Assembly: GCA_910890315.1 (NCBI GenBank)
Contig: CAJVGD010000025.1
Span: forward strand, 1-64,000
Direction: 5' to 3'
Origin: Serendipita indica DSM 11827
Lineage: Eukaryota > Basidiomycota > Agaricomycetes > Sebacinales > Serendipitaceae
Length of the DNA: 64,000 nucleotides
The position numbers and the translations under genes were made by a program. Positions within the stretch are counted from its first letter, which is position 1. Each line of letters opens with the position of its first letter. Below the pieces are notes generated by a model. The model saw only the letters and a program-made list of their open reading frames with translations, had not been told where the DNA came from and did no database searches. Positions 22,261-33,337 of the stretch are shown in pieces.

Positions 22261-23811
22261 ATGGCATATCAGAATGCTCCGCCAGCGAAAACTCACTACG
22301 TTCTGCCTCAAGGTTAGCTGAATGTCAATCGGATACATAATAGATATCTGAATCAAAGCTTAGATGATAAAGAATTCAACCGACTGTGGGGTTCATCAAC
22401 CGAGACCATGACAAATCTCCTCAATTTTGTAGGGACCTCCAGCATGAGATGCTCAAGATCGGATTCAACGGCCTAAACGTATGTAATGAGCTCGTCAACT
22501 CGGTGCTCACCAACCGCATGGGAGAGGAGCTTCAAGTTTTGGATCTGGGTCAGCATTCCCTGATTTCGACGAGTTTGCCCTGACGAATCCAAGGCTCTGG
22601 ATCCGGATCATGGTACAGTAGAAATATTCTTGAAGACGCCGCGCGCTCACTTGTCAAAGGGCCATAGAGATGGCTCGCCAATATCCCTACGTGAAGGTCC
22701 ATGGCCTCGACCTAAAACCACGCGAGCACGAAGAAACTTTACCAAGTAATTGCGACTTTGAGGTCTGGGATATAAACGATGGCTTGGACCACCACTATAG
22801 ACAATTCGATTTTGTCCATTGCCGATTTACCGAAACAGGGGTAAGTGAAGTCCATAAAACCCACAGGTGTCATTTTTTCACGTGACACGCCCTTCAGTTT
22901 AAAGATCACAAGCGCGCGATGACCGAGATTGAGCGATGCCTGAAGCCTGGTGGCCTGCTCATGTTTATCATTGCGACTATTCCTGTCACAGAAGAAAGGA
23001 ATACCCCATATATGCCGTACATGTCAACTCAAACTGACGGCTCCTGGCTTCAACGGGCGATCATTGGTGAGCCCTTGATATAAAAGCATGTCACCGTCGC
23101 TGAAGAATAACACTTTAGCACAACGCGTTGGCATCCGGAACATGGGTTCGGATCCTTACACAGCAGCTCAAGAAGTAGACACCGGTCTTTGGAAGCACGA
23201 GCTCATTGAGCCTGCGACGTGCGGGGCAGCGTTATTCACCTTTCCTGTGGGTCCTTGGGCAACATGTGAGTTACTTCACTCTTCAATCTTCACTTGGCTG
23301 ATGCATATAAGCTTCCGATCCTGCAGAAGCTGAACGACTTCGCACACTGGGAGAACTCAACAAGAGAAACATACTTGTCAGAGACGCTTTTGGACATCAA
23401 AACTGAGAGTCCTGACCTGAAATAGATCGTTCATCACCACTGGAGAGCCCTCTTCGACCATTCCAAGAGGTCTGAAAAGGAGTGGAAAATTCTGATCGAG
23501 AACACCGAAAGAGGTGACACAACTCCTGATGGCCGATATCAGCCTGAAATTGTTCTCTAGAACTCCACACGGACGAACACCACTTGTCTATTCGCGTACG
23601 AGCGTTATGGGGAAGACGTGTGAACACGGAGTCTCCTCCATCTCCGTATCATGCACCGAATGACAACAAGTCATCTTTCACGGGATTTCGACTCGCTTCC
23701 TTTTACGATTCCGAAGAGGAATGGCTGCGCCTTTCTGAAGAATACAACTCGAGGTTAACTCCAGAGATGCGGGCCCTAATGACTATTCCCAATTACGACC
23801 CATTGGAATAG
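22261..23811 (+). CDS. SAM-dependent methyltransferase, array copy 1 (369 aa)
   Basis: Class I methyltransferase of the LaeA/TAM-like fungal type. Ten exons (22261-22312, 22364-22385, 22433-22548, 22594-22612, 22660-22840, 22898-23066, 23119-23265, 23312-23376, 23426-23513, 23561-23811) sum to 1110 nt without a break. The SAM motif VLDLGSGSGSW is split by an intron after the first Gly. The acidic loop is VHGLDLKP; the later motif is FDFVHCRFTETG, then RCLKPGGLL. The C-terminal third (RALWGRR, then PEMRALMTIPNYDPLE) is specific to this family. Intron 1 has a normal GT donor. Substrate unknown; the enzyme is cytosolic or nuclear with no targeting signal. It is the most divergent member of the array. 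Confidence 0.85.
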
Positions 23812-24324
23812 GTGCCCTTCGATAGCCTTCATGACATTGACGTCCTTTAGCAATATCCTGTTGATAAGTTGCGAAGACGAAAAGTATTCCCAACTACGAA
23901 TCCGCTGCGCTCCAATTAGCACCTACAATGAATATTCGTGATGCCTGAGCAGATGGCTCACCACCGTTGCATCCAACGAATCGCTTGGTTCATCCCAAGC
24001 TTCCACCTGACGACAGGCCTCCTCACCAGCCTTACATCCCCCTTGTAGCTTTGCCATACACATTCTTTTTCCGACACCATTGGGATAGTCTGGAGGGGTG
24101 CTGGCTTGTTATCGTGAGAAACTCCAGCTGACTTCACTGTATCCCAATTGCTTTAAAGGGGACGGAACTTTACGTTGATTGTCATACCGACGGCCACGGA
24201 TGAGGAGCCATTCAGCCGTGCCGCACGGACGACTACGACTAGCGGTGGTTCTTTTTAGCTGTGCGCAGTAGGACGACGAAACTTGGACTCCATCATTAAT
24301 TCGACCTCAAAGACGGTCAAAAGA

Positions 24325-25848
24325 ATGCATCCATTGCCGAAAGACGATAGCAAGGCTGTCTATGGTATGCCGCACGGCAAGTGTCAGTCAACCATGTAGC
24401 TATGAGTGCCTTATGAGTTCCAGATGAGAGGGAGTTCAACAGACTGTAGGCCTTCGTGCGATCTCCATCAATCCCTAAAAGTTTCCACAGGGATCTTCAG
24501 CACGAAGCCGTAAAACTTGCATTTGAGGGTCTCAACATCTGTTCCGAACAGGTGGATAGAGTTTTAGACCCTTTGGGTGGTCAGAAAAGCGTTCTAGACC
24601 TTGGTGCGAATATTCCCTCCCCATATGTTGTCTACTAACTGTTATTCAGGCTCAGGCTCGGGAGTTTGGTTCGCTTGCATCTCACCCAAAGCACTCAGGA
24701 ATTGAACCATTAGCAGGTGTATCGAGATGGCGGAGAGATACCCACACGCAACCATATTAGGAGTAGACATCGAACCTCAGGATCGGTCAAATGTTCCACC
24801 AAACTACCTATTCGAGGTTTGGGATGTAAATTCCGGCCTAGAGAAGTTTTATGGTCGGTATGACCTCGTTCACACTCGCTTTACAACCGGAGTAGTGAGT
24901 TAGGTACATTGATATGCATCCTATTCTGACCAAAGTTCAAGTTTTCAAACCCACAAGCCGCGCTTATCGAGATGGAGAGATGTCTCAAGCCAGGTGGACT
25001 CCTAATCGTCATCTCGGGTGGTTTGCTGCTCTCGGAAGATCGTAAGACGATGTATCCGATGTATACTCGAGAAAATCCGCGAGGTTCCTGGTTCCAACGT
25101 TCAGCTATGGGTGAGTTCAACCGTCGTTCGCTCAATAAACCATACCTCATGCATGAAAAATAGCGATGTTTCTCGGAATAAAAAAGCTGGGGATTGATGC
25201 CCAATCATTCGAACGTGAAATTGATAACGGCTTGTGGAATCATGAGCTTCTGGACCCGTCTTCCTGCGCGGCTGCCTTGATTACCGTCCCGATCGGACCT
25301 TGGCCAGCATGTGTGTATCCGCGAAACCTCGCTTTTTGCTCTTACGCGTTGACAGCTCCAGACGCCGAAGAGGCGCGGCGCCTCCAAAAGCTCGGAGAGT
25401 ATTGGCGTGATAACGCCCTCGTACGTCAATTATTTTGATTAAAGCTGAAGAGTTAAAGCCGCCAAGATTGTTCACCGACATTGGGAACGCCTGCATGAGG
25501 TTTCTGGACGCTCTCGCGCAGAATGGAAACTTACTGTCAGGAACGTAGACGAAGGTAGGCAAAAGTAGTCTCAACGGCTTGTTTACTCATTATACAGAGG
25601 TTCGCCAGACCCGTCATCGTGTGGCGATGCGAATGAGAGCAATCTGGGGCCAAGCCCGAGGAGTTCACTCCCCTCTTTCAACGCCGTCCTGGCCGCCGAC
25701 CCCAAGTAAGCCCCATGGATCCTTCCAAATCGTCAGCATACACCACTCAGAGGATGAGTGGGCTCGAATGGCGCAGGAGCATCAAGCGACCATTACGTCG
25801 GAGATGCATTCGTTCCTCGATGTGGCAAATTTTGACGCACTCCTATGA
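24325..25848 (+). CDS. SAM-dependent methyltransferase, array copy 2
   Basis: Same ten-exon plan as copy 1 and apparently intact. It starts MHPLPKDDSKAVYGMPH. Intron 1 has a GC donor (gcaagt at about 24383) that is needed to join H(G/AT)ERE in frame. The SAM motif is LGSGSGVW, the acidic loop ILGVDIEP, then DLVHTRFTTG and RCLKPGGLLIVIS. The end is MHSFLDVANFDALL. Most of the protein is close to copies 3-5. Substrate unknown. Confidence 0.85.
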
Positions 25849-25961
25849 AACATTTGCTTAGAAGACAGCGCTGTTTCTTCAATCCAAGGGGTGTGATACT
25901 ACAACCCGGAAATGATAGGGCGCTCAGATCGCATCCTAAAAGTGTTTATGAAATCAAATCT

Positions 25962-25980
25962 GATCATCGATAAGATCCCG
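25962..25980 (+). promoter_or_regulatory. Shared upstream motif, methyltransferase copy 3
   Basis: The sequence gatcatcgataagatcccg lies 134 bp before the ATG. The same 19-nt word, with one variable base at position 16, recurs upstream of copies 4 and 5. It contains CGATAAG, which fits the HGATAR core of fungal GATA factors. A role is inference. Confidence 0.4.
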
Positions 25981-26113
25981 GCCACCTATTGACAGCCATG
26001 GATGCGTTCAGTCGTCCCGATAATAACCGTAACTGGTGCTAGACCCTTTATCTCTCTAAGTTGCACACAGTAGCGTCGTACAACTTGGACTCCACCGCCA
26101 TCAATCGGGCTCA

Positions 26114-27648
26114 ATGACGGATCATTTGCTGACAAGAGGCGAGGGCAAACCTGTCTATGGCATGCCGCATAGCAAGTACTGGTCAATTCGTACAGCATCG
26201 CATATCTCACAAAGCTTCAGATGAGAAAGAATTTAACAGGCTGTATATATTTCCTCGTCAGCGTTTTCATCGCTCGACATTTATACAGAGATGTCCAGCA
26301 CGAGGCCGTCACGCTAGTATTTGAAGGTCTGAACGTCTGTAACGAGGAGGTGGATAGAATTCTAGGTTCCTCGGGCGATGAAAGACGAGTCTTAGACCTT
26401 GGTGCGAAGCTTTGGCGCTCTCCTGTATGCAAATTGACCATCGTTCAGGTTCAGGTTCGGGAGTTTGGTTTGTATTCATCTCGTGCTAAGTGTTCGTCTT
26501 CGACCATTCACAGGTGTATCCAGATGGCAGAGAGGTATCCACACGCACACGTATTGGGACTCGACATCAAGCCTCAAGATCGATCAAATATTCCTCCGAA
26601 CTGCGCCTTCGAAATCTGGGATGTAAACAATGGGTTAGAGAAGTTTTATGGCCAGTTCGACCTCGTTCATACTCGCTTTACGTCTGGGATAGTGAGCTTG
26701 GCCTTTTCTATTAGATGTTTCTCCATTGACCTTCGAAGTTTTCAAACCCACAGGCTGTATTTCTCGAGATGGAGCGGTGCCTTAAACCAGGGGGTCTCCT
26801 GATTATCATATCTCCAACTTTTTTGCTCTGCGACGACCGCAAAACACTCTATCCGTTGTACACAAAGGCAAATCCACACGGTTCCTGGCTTCAGCGCTCA
26901 TTCATGGGTGATCTGATTCCCTCGGAGTTCCATAACGCTCAGCTCACACCCATTTTCAACAGAGATGTTTCCTGGGATAAAGAGACTCGGAATTGAAACC
27001 CAGCTATTTGAACGTGAAATCGACAAGGGCCTGTGGAAGCATGAACTTATGGATCCATCATCGTGCGCAGCTGCCCTTATAACTGCCCCAATTGGACACT
27101 GGCTATCATGTATGTGAACACAAAATTGATTCTATTCCCTGATACTTTCGTAGCTCCAGACTCCGAGGAAGCCGCACGTCTCAAAAGGGTTGGGGAATGT
27201 TGGAGAGATAACTTTCTAGTAAGTCATTGTACTCAGTTAATCTCGTCTATCTAAATACTTGAGATGGTCCATCGTCACTGGGAACGACTGCATGAAGTCT
27301 CCGGGCTATCTCATGCAGAGGTGGAATTGACTGCTAACAGCGTAGACGATGGTACGAGCAGAAGTACCTTGCGCACGAGTACTAATCTACGATATAGAGA
27401 TCAAGGAGGGCCGACATCGTATGTTGACACATCTCAGAGCGATCTGGGGCCTGGCTCGAGGATCTGCTCACTCTATTTCAATACCGTCAAGGCCCTTGAC
27501 CCCGGAGAAGCCCTATGGATCCTTCCAAGTTGTGAGCATCCACCACTCGGAGGATGAGTGGATTCGAATGGCAGAAGAATTCCGAGCGACGTTTACGCCT
27601 GAGGTACATTTATTCCTTGAAGTTCCAAACTTTGACCCTCTCCTGTAA
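26114..27648 (+). CDS. SAM-dependent methyltransferase, array copy 3
   Basis: Intact by my splice reading: MTDHLLTRGEGKPVYGMPH, a GC donor for intron 1 (gcaagt), SAM motif LGSGSGVW, VLGLDIKPQD, DLVHTRFTSG, RCLKPGGLLIIIS, and the end HLFLEVPNFDPLL. The conserved GPWP of other copies reads GHWLS here, a change at an otherwise constant site before intron 7. A 19-nt motif shared with copies 4 and 5 lies about 134 bp upstream of the ATG. Confidence 0.85.
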
Positions 27649-27768
27649 CTAAAAATGAAAACTTGTGATAGTTCGTGGGGCCCGATTTGCTTCTTATCCT
27701 AGAAATGTGTGATAATGACCACTGCGCACTTGTCACATTGTATCTCAGGCACAGTTCAAAGTCGCATC

Positions 27769-27787
27769 GATCATCGATAAGATGCCG
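27769..27787 (+). promoter_or_regulatory. Shared upstream motif, methyltransferase copy 4
   Basis: gatcatcgataagatgccg, 92 bp before the ATG of copy 4. The flanks differ from those of the copy 3 and 5 motifs, so the core is better conserved than its surroundings. Confidence 0.4.
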
Positions 27788-27878
27788 AGAGCCGCAACTA
27801 GCGTGAGGTCCTTTTAACCCTACGTACCGTGCCCACGGGGTGGTGCAACTTGGACCGCACAAGCATCAGTTGGGGCCA

Positions 27879-29419
27879 ATGGCAGACGAAAGGACGTACC
27901 CACTGACAAGCGACGACGGCAAGCCCATCTATGGCCTACCTCATGGCAAGTAACCATCAGCAAATACAGCTAGACATCTTAAACAAATACATAGATGATA
28001 AGGAGCTCAACAGGCTGTACGCATTTAATCGCCACTGTGTCCAGCTCCGGACCTTTCCACAGAGATCTTCAGCATGAAGCCGTCAAAATTGTATTTGGGG
28101 ATCTGAACATCTGTAAAGATCAGGTGGACAACGTTTTAGACCCTTTAGATGGTCAAAGGCGCGTCCTAGACCTTGGTGCGACGGTTCCTTCTCGTGTGTG
28201 CCCAACTAACAGTTATTCAGGTTCAGGCACCGGAGTTTGGTTTGAAATACTCTTATCTGAAGCACAAGGTGTCGACTATTGATAGGTGTATCGAGATGGC
28301 GGAGATGTATCCACATGCAAACATACTGGGAGTCGACATCAAACTTCAAGAGCAATCAAATCTTCCACCAAACTGTGTCTTTGAGATCTGGGACGTAAAC
28401 TCAGGCCTGGAAAGGTTTTATGGTCAGTTCGACGTCGTTCATACTCGCTTTACAACGGGGGTGGTGAGTTAGACCTACTCACATGTATCATGCTCCAACC
28501 AAACTTTCAAGTTCGCGAACCCGCAAACCGCACTGATTGAGATGGAGCGATGCCTCAAGCCAGGCGGGCTCCTCATCATCATCTCGGCTAGCTTTTTACT
28601 CTCAGAGGATCGTAAGACTATGTATCCTGTGTATACCAAAGCGAACCCACAAGGTTCATGGTTCCAACGTTCGGTCATGAGTGAGTAGAAGCTCAGGTCC
28701 ATAATATCGGTCTTATATACGTGCCGGCAGAGAATTTTCCTGGGCTTAAAAAACTTGGGGTCGACCCTCAGCTGTTTGAACGGGAAATTGACAAAGGGTT
28801 ATGGAAGCACGAGCTTCTGGATCCATTGTCATGTGCAGCAGCTTTGATCACCGTCCCAATCGGACCTTGGCCGACGTGTATGTATTCATATGATTCACCT
28901 ATGCTCTCTCATAGTTTAGCAGCTCCAGACACCAAGGAGGCCGCACAGCTCCGGAAAGTCGGAGAGTATTGGAGGGATAATTTTCTTGTGAGTCAATTCA
29001 CTCGAGTGGATCCACTGAACCAAAATGTCCGAGATTGTTCATCATCATTGGGAACGATTGCACGAGGCTTCTGGTCGCTCTCGCTCAGAGTGGGAATTAA
29101 CCGTGAGGAAAGTGGACGAAGGTAGAGCTGGTGATTTGCATGATTTCATTCATTCATTCATTCTATAGAACTACACGAAACTCGTCACCGTGTGGCAATA
29201 CACATGAGAGCGGTTTGGGGAAGAGCCCGAGGGTTCAATCCCTCGCCTTCAACAGTGCAAAGGCCGTTGCCTCTGGAAAGTTCCCCCGGAACATTCCAAG
29301 TCTTGAGTATACATCACTCGGAGGATGAATGGGTTCGTATGGGAGAGGAATATCGAGCAACCTTTACGCCAGAGATGTATTCATTTCTCAATATCCCAAA
29401 CTTTGACGCACTCCTGTAG
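27879..29419 (+). CDS. SAM-dependent methyltransferase, array copy 4
   Basis: Starts MADERTYPLTSDDGKPIYGL. Intron 1 has a GC donor (gcaagt) as in copies 2 and 3. The SAM motif is LGSGTGVW (Ser to Thr in the glycine loop, tolerated in the superfamily). ILGVDIKLQE, DVVHTRFTTG and RCLKPGGLLIIIS follow, ending MYSFLNIPNFDALL. All joins keep frame. Intron 9 contains a CATT tetranucleotide run near 29147-29164. Substrate unknown. Confidence 0.85.
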
Positions 29420-29679
29420 CTAGGGCATATGTAACTGACAAGTGAATGTGCTATCACAACCGAGTAATGCATGGGTTCCAAAGATTCGTCATGACCATTA
29501 CTTCAGGAAATATCTCTGTGTGCTTCCAGCTCATATGGCAATACATCAAAAAATGTCACTTCACTACACCGACCGATATTTGCATCGAAAGACATGGCAG
29601 ACGCTTCCAAGGAGGTTTTCTTACACCTCAGCCCACTGGACGTATATGGTTCCATTACGTTCACTGCGTAAGGCCCATC

Positions 29680-29698
29680 GATCATCGATAAGATACCG
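29680..29698 (+). promoter_or_regulatory. Shared upstream motif, methyltransferase copy 5
   Basis: gatcatcgataagataccg, 61 bp before the ATG of copy 5. Together with the sites before copies 3 and 4 it forms a set; copies 1 and 2 lack an obvious match. Confidence 0.4.
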
Positions 29699-29758
29699 AC
29701 CACCATATCGATGACTTCATACGCAAACTACCACTTGTACTCTCCCTTGTCAACGCCG

Positions 29759-31276
29759 ATGAACGAAACCATACATCCACCAACCAGTAAGCCTGTCTAT
29801 GGCTTGCCGCATAGTGAGTATCCGTATCTATACATGTCGAGATTTATCTCACAAAAAATAGATGATAAAGAGTTTGAGAGGCTGTATCTGACACCCTCCC
29901 CCCCCAATTGCTAGAGACTGATAATTTCGCAGAGACCTCCAGCATGAGGCGGTAAAACTAGCATTTGAGGGTTTAAATGTTTGCGATGAGCAGGTGGATA
30001 AAATCTTAGAAGCTTCAGACAACCAGAAAAGTGTATTGGATGTCGGTAAGGGAGATCACTTTAGTATTCGCCAACTGACGGCTGCGCAGGTTCAGGTTCA
30101 GGAGCTTGGTTCGTATTTTTTTTCGGACTCAATCTACTATATTCTCATCGCTCGTGCAGGTGCATCGACATGGCAGAGAGATATCCGCACGTACATGTCC
30201 TGGGTATCGACATCAAACCTCAACATCGGTCAAACGTTCCTTCGAATTACCTATCCGAGATTTGCGATGTAAATGATGGCCTAGAAAAGTTTTATGGCCA
30301 ATTCGACCTTGTTCATACACGGTTTACGGCAGGGGTTGTGCGTTTACCCTTTTCTGTATGCCTACTTCCAGCTAATTAAGCAAGTTTTCGGACCCACAAG
30401 CAGCGCTTATCGAAATGGAGCGATGTCTCAAGCCAGGCGGACTGCTGATTATCATCTCGGCAAGTTTCTTGATCTCCGAAGACCGCAAAACTATGTATCC
30501 GTTGTACACCCAAGCGAATCCACAAGGTTCATGGTTCCAGCGCTCCGCCATAGGTGAGCACCATGTCCCAAATCTGAGGCCACCAAACATACACATGGGA
30601 AAGGAGGATTCCCTGGAGTCAAGAAATTAGGAGTCGATCCACGACTATTAGAACGCGAAATTGACAAGGGTCTATGGAACCACGAACTTCTGGACCCGTC
30701 CTCTTGCACAGCGGCTTTGATCACCCCACCAATTGGACCCTGGGCTACGTGTATGTACTTGATAGTCATATTCACTCCCTTACATCTGGGTAGCCCTAAA
30801 CCCAGCCGAAGCAGCGCGACTCAAGAAAGTAGGGGAATATTGGAGGATAATATTTTGGTGCGTGAATTTACCGAATCGGGGCTTGAGACTCACCTATCCA
30901 AGATTGTTCATCATCACTGGGAGCGAGTGTACGAGGCCTCCGGACGGTCTCGTGCGGAGTGGGAGCTGACGGTCAAGAATGTTGACGAAGGTGCTGAAGG
31001 AAGAATGTTTTGGGAAATGCTCATAAATCTACAGAACTTCGCGAGTCTCGTCATCATGGGGCAATGAGGATCAGAGCACTGTGGGGGCGAGCTAAAGGAT
31101 TCCACGGTTCTTTCTCGAAGACTTTGACACCTGAGAAGCCTGACGGATCATTTCAAGTTCTCAGTATCTATGATTTTGAGCACGAGTGGGTCCGCCTGTC
31201 GGAAGAGTGTCAAGCAACAATCACACCGGAGATGCATTCATTCCTCGATGTACCAAACTTTGACGCAATCTTGTAA
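29759..31276 (+). CDS. SAM-dependent methyltransferase, array copy 5 (apparent one-base frameshift)
   Basis: Starts MNETIHPPTSKPVYGLPH, or 16 codons upstream at 29711. Intron 1 has a normal GT donor (gtgagt), unlike copies 2-4. The SAM motif is VGSGSGAW; then VLGIDIKPQH, DLVHTRFTAG, RCLKPGGLLIIIS, and the end MHSFLDVPNFDAIL. In the exon around 30790-30855 the sequence tattggaggataat lacks one G compared with tattggagggataat in copy 4. This shifts the frame just before the next donor. All other exons stay in frame, so it is either a very young pseudogene or a homopolymer error. Confidence 0.75.
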
Positions 31277-32038
31277 CTCTAGTGAATCTAGCAATCACAC
31301 GGCAAATTCATGGAGCTCTCGACTGATTTTCTTCATTCTTAACATGACATCCGGAAAGAATGACCCTAAGTATTCATTACTGACCCAAGAAGGACTTTAT
31401 TTTATCCTTGCCGATGCTATTCGGCTGCCGCGAGCCTTCAGGATTGGCCTGGCTTACCAGCCAAGGTATTTCAGAATTGAAACCAGCCAAGGATCCATTC
31501 TCACTGCGCTGTAAGCAGTCATCAAAAATGGCTTCTATGAATTTATTGTAAATTTTGATGAAGCATGCCACATTTCTGGTCGGCTGGTCCAGGCCGGCAG
31601 TTGGCCAGCGGCTCCCTGTCCTCTGTCAAGTTCCTGAAATTCTTGTATTATAGTCACATGGATTTGAATCGTGTTGCCCTCCGACATATCCCTGCCGAAT
31701 TGCCTTTCTAAACGACTCAATGAACGAGACTGTCAGTCACTGCCATATATGAACGGACCAGAATGGCCTTTATCTCGCTTCAGCTCGTTAATACCCCTCC
31801 TCGAATATCAAACCAGCCAAGTCCTTGCTGTTACTCGGTAATGCACCCTTTGACTGACCAGGGGTAGTAGTAGGATACATAGAGATTTCTTTGGAAGTAC
31901 TCACTACTTACCATATGCTCAACGGGGAGGACCCACGCTTTGTAGGGAGCCGGAATTCGGACCAAACATGCGAGTGAGCCTCACTATTTGGTCCTACAAA
32001 GATTAAGTTGCAATTAACATAAACAAGATATGGAATAG
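31277..32038. other. Intergenic, no supported gene
   Basis: Only short overlapping ORFs are present. One or more 5' exons of the gene at 32.0-33.2 kb may lie here, because that gene seems to begin with an intron acceptor (tggaatag, ending at 32038). Confidence 0.4.
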
Positions 32039-33170
32039 CATATCCCGACTACGCGAGCGACGAAGACGCAGAAGGCAGCGATGATCCGGACTATAAGGAA
32101 CCCTCGACGACCCATTCAAGACATGCCTCCTATCGGTGAGTCCATCTCACAGCCTGAATTGGTCATGTATTCCTTTATGCTAAACTCACCCCTCGTCGAA
32201 GGTCATCTGTGCAATCTTTCCCCGAGGATGCCTCTACAAAAACCAAACAAAGTGAAGAGAAACAAGATTTGAGGAAGGAATATGTCTCTTCTGAAGCGTT
32301 TGAAAGGCCTACGAAGGAGTCCGAAGAGGCTTCCCATCCCCGAACTCTGGCTCCTGCCACATCGTGGCGGACCCGACCACGTTCCAGTTCAGCGCCCAGA
32401 AAATTAGTGATATACAAACCAGAATCACAGACGACGGCTAGTAATCGTAGACTGTTCACTCTTCAGCAGCGCCTCCTTCAAAAGCATTACAACTGGCAAA
32501 CCTACTCTGATGCGTATGAAAAGGTGACCACTCTAGCATTTTCTTGCGCTCTCTAATATTCCGTATACAGGCATCCCAGATCACAAAATATGAACGGGAG
32601 CATGACGCCAACTCGAAACCCGTAGAGACCTCGTCTGACGCCAATAATGACGAAGCACAAAGTGATACCGAATTCAGAACACAGTACGGTCTCATAGACG
32701 GGCAATGGTACACTCTAGTTCTCCGTAGGTCGCAGAGTACTTGACCGTTAGACTCCTGACTAACGTTCATTAGCACAAATAAAACTGCCTTTTACGATCG
32801 CTGAGCTCAAGCAAGTTTTGCAGAATGGGTCCAGAGCCATCGACTTGTTTCCCTACTGGAGCGTTTCTGATCGCAGTTCCCGAGTCAACGAAGGAGCCAC
32901 AAAGTCTGAAACGACAATTGTGGCAGGAACAGTGGCCAAGAAGCCGCCCAAGTATATTTGTTACGCAGCCCACAGGCTCACCCCAGTTGGGTGGATAAAC
33001 GTATCCATCTGCAATTCCAGATTCGTGGTGTTCGACACCTTTACGCGACACCTCAAGGAGAATCACTTGTGTATCCAACGTGGAACGAGCGTTGAGGATT
33101 GGATTAACCGTGCGTTTCTTTTTGAAATTGTCTATTAAGAGCCATAATTTGATGCCAAACAGGCCCTTGA
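32039..33170 (+). CDS. Hypothetical protein, start unresolved
   Basis: Exons are 32039-32135 (preceded by a likely acceptor), 32202-32523, 32571-32724, 32774-33109 and 33163-33170. The N-terminal part is acidic and Ser/Pro-rich (YPDYASDEDAEGSDDPDYKE, then TSWRTRPRSSSAPRKL), probably disordered. The C-terminal part looks folded: TQYGLIDGQWYTLVL, LPFTIAELKQVLQ, YICYAAHRLTPVGWINVS and RFVVFDTFTRHL. It ends VEDWINRP. The family is not recognised. The first exon with the start codon is missing from my model, and the join into the last tiny exon is the least certain. Confidence 0.5.
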
Positions 33171-33337
33171 TCTTCCGTCGTGGTCGAGGAATGTATCCAC
33201 CAGAAATTAGGCACTTGCGATGTATCACAGAACAAAGTCCAAATCTAATGAGCAATAAATCTGTATCAGGAAACTGTCCATCAGATAGAGGTAATTAAGT
33301 ACAAGGCTATACGACACGTAAACGAATGAGAGATGGA

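Larger units (their letters stand above)
22261..31276 (+). repeat. Tandem array of five methyltransferase genes
   Basis: Five direct copies start at 22261, 24325, 26114, 27879 and 29759, with a period of about 1.5-2 kb. They share exon-intron layout (ten coding exons) and 5' leader fragments (aacttggac upstream of copies 2, 3 and 4). Copies 2-5 are closest to each other; copy 1 is the most divergent. The pattern fits repeated unequal crossing-over with some sequence exchange. Confidence 0.9.

Noticed and set aside
22261-31276. Array considered as a transposon-derived repeat
   Set aside because: Units are whole intron-containing genes with preserved reading frames and no terminal repeats or transposase.
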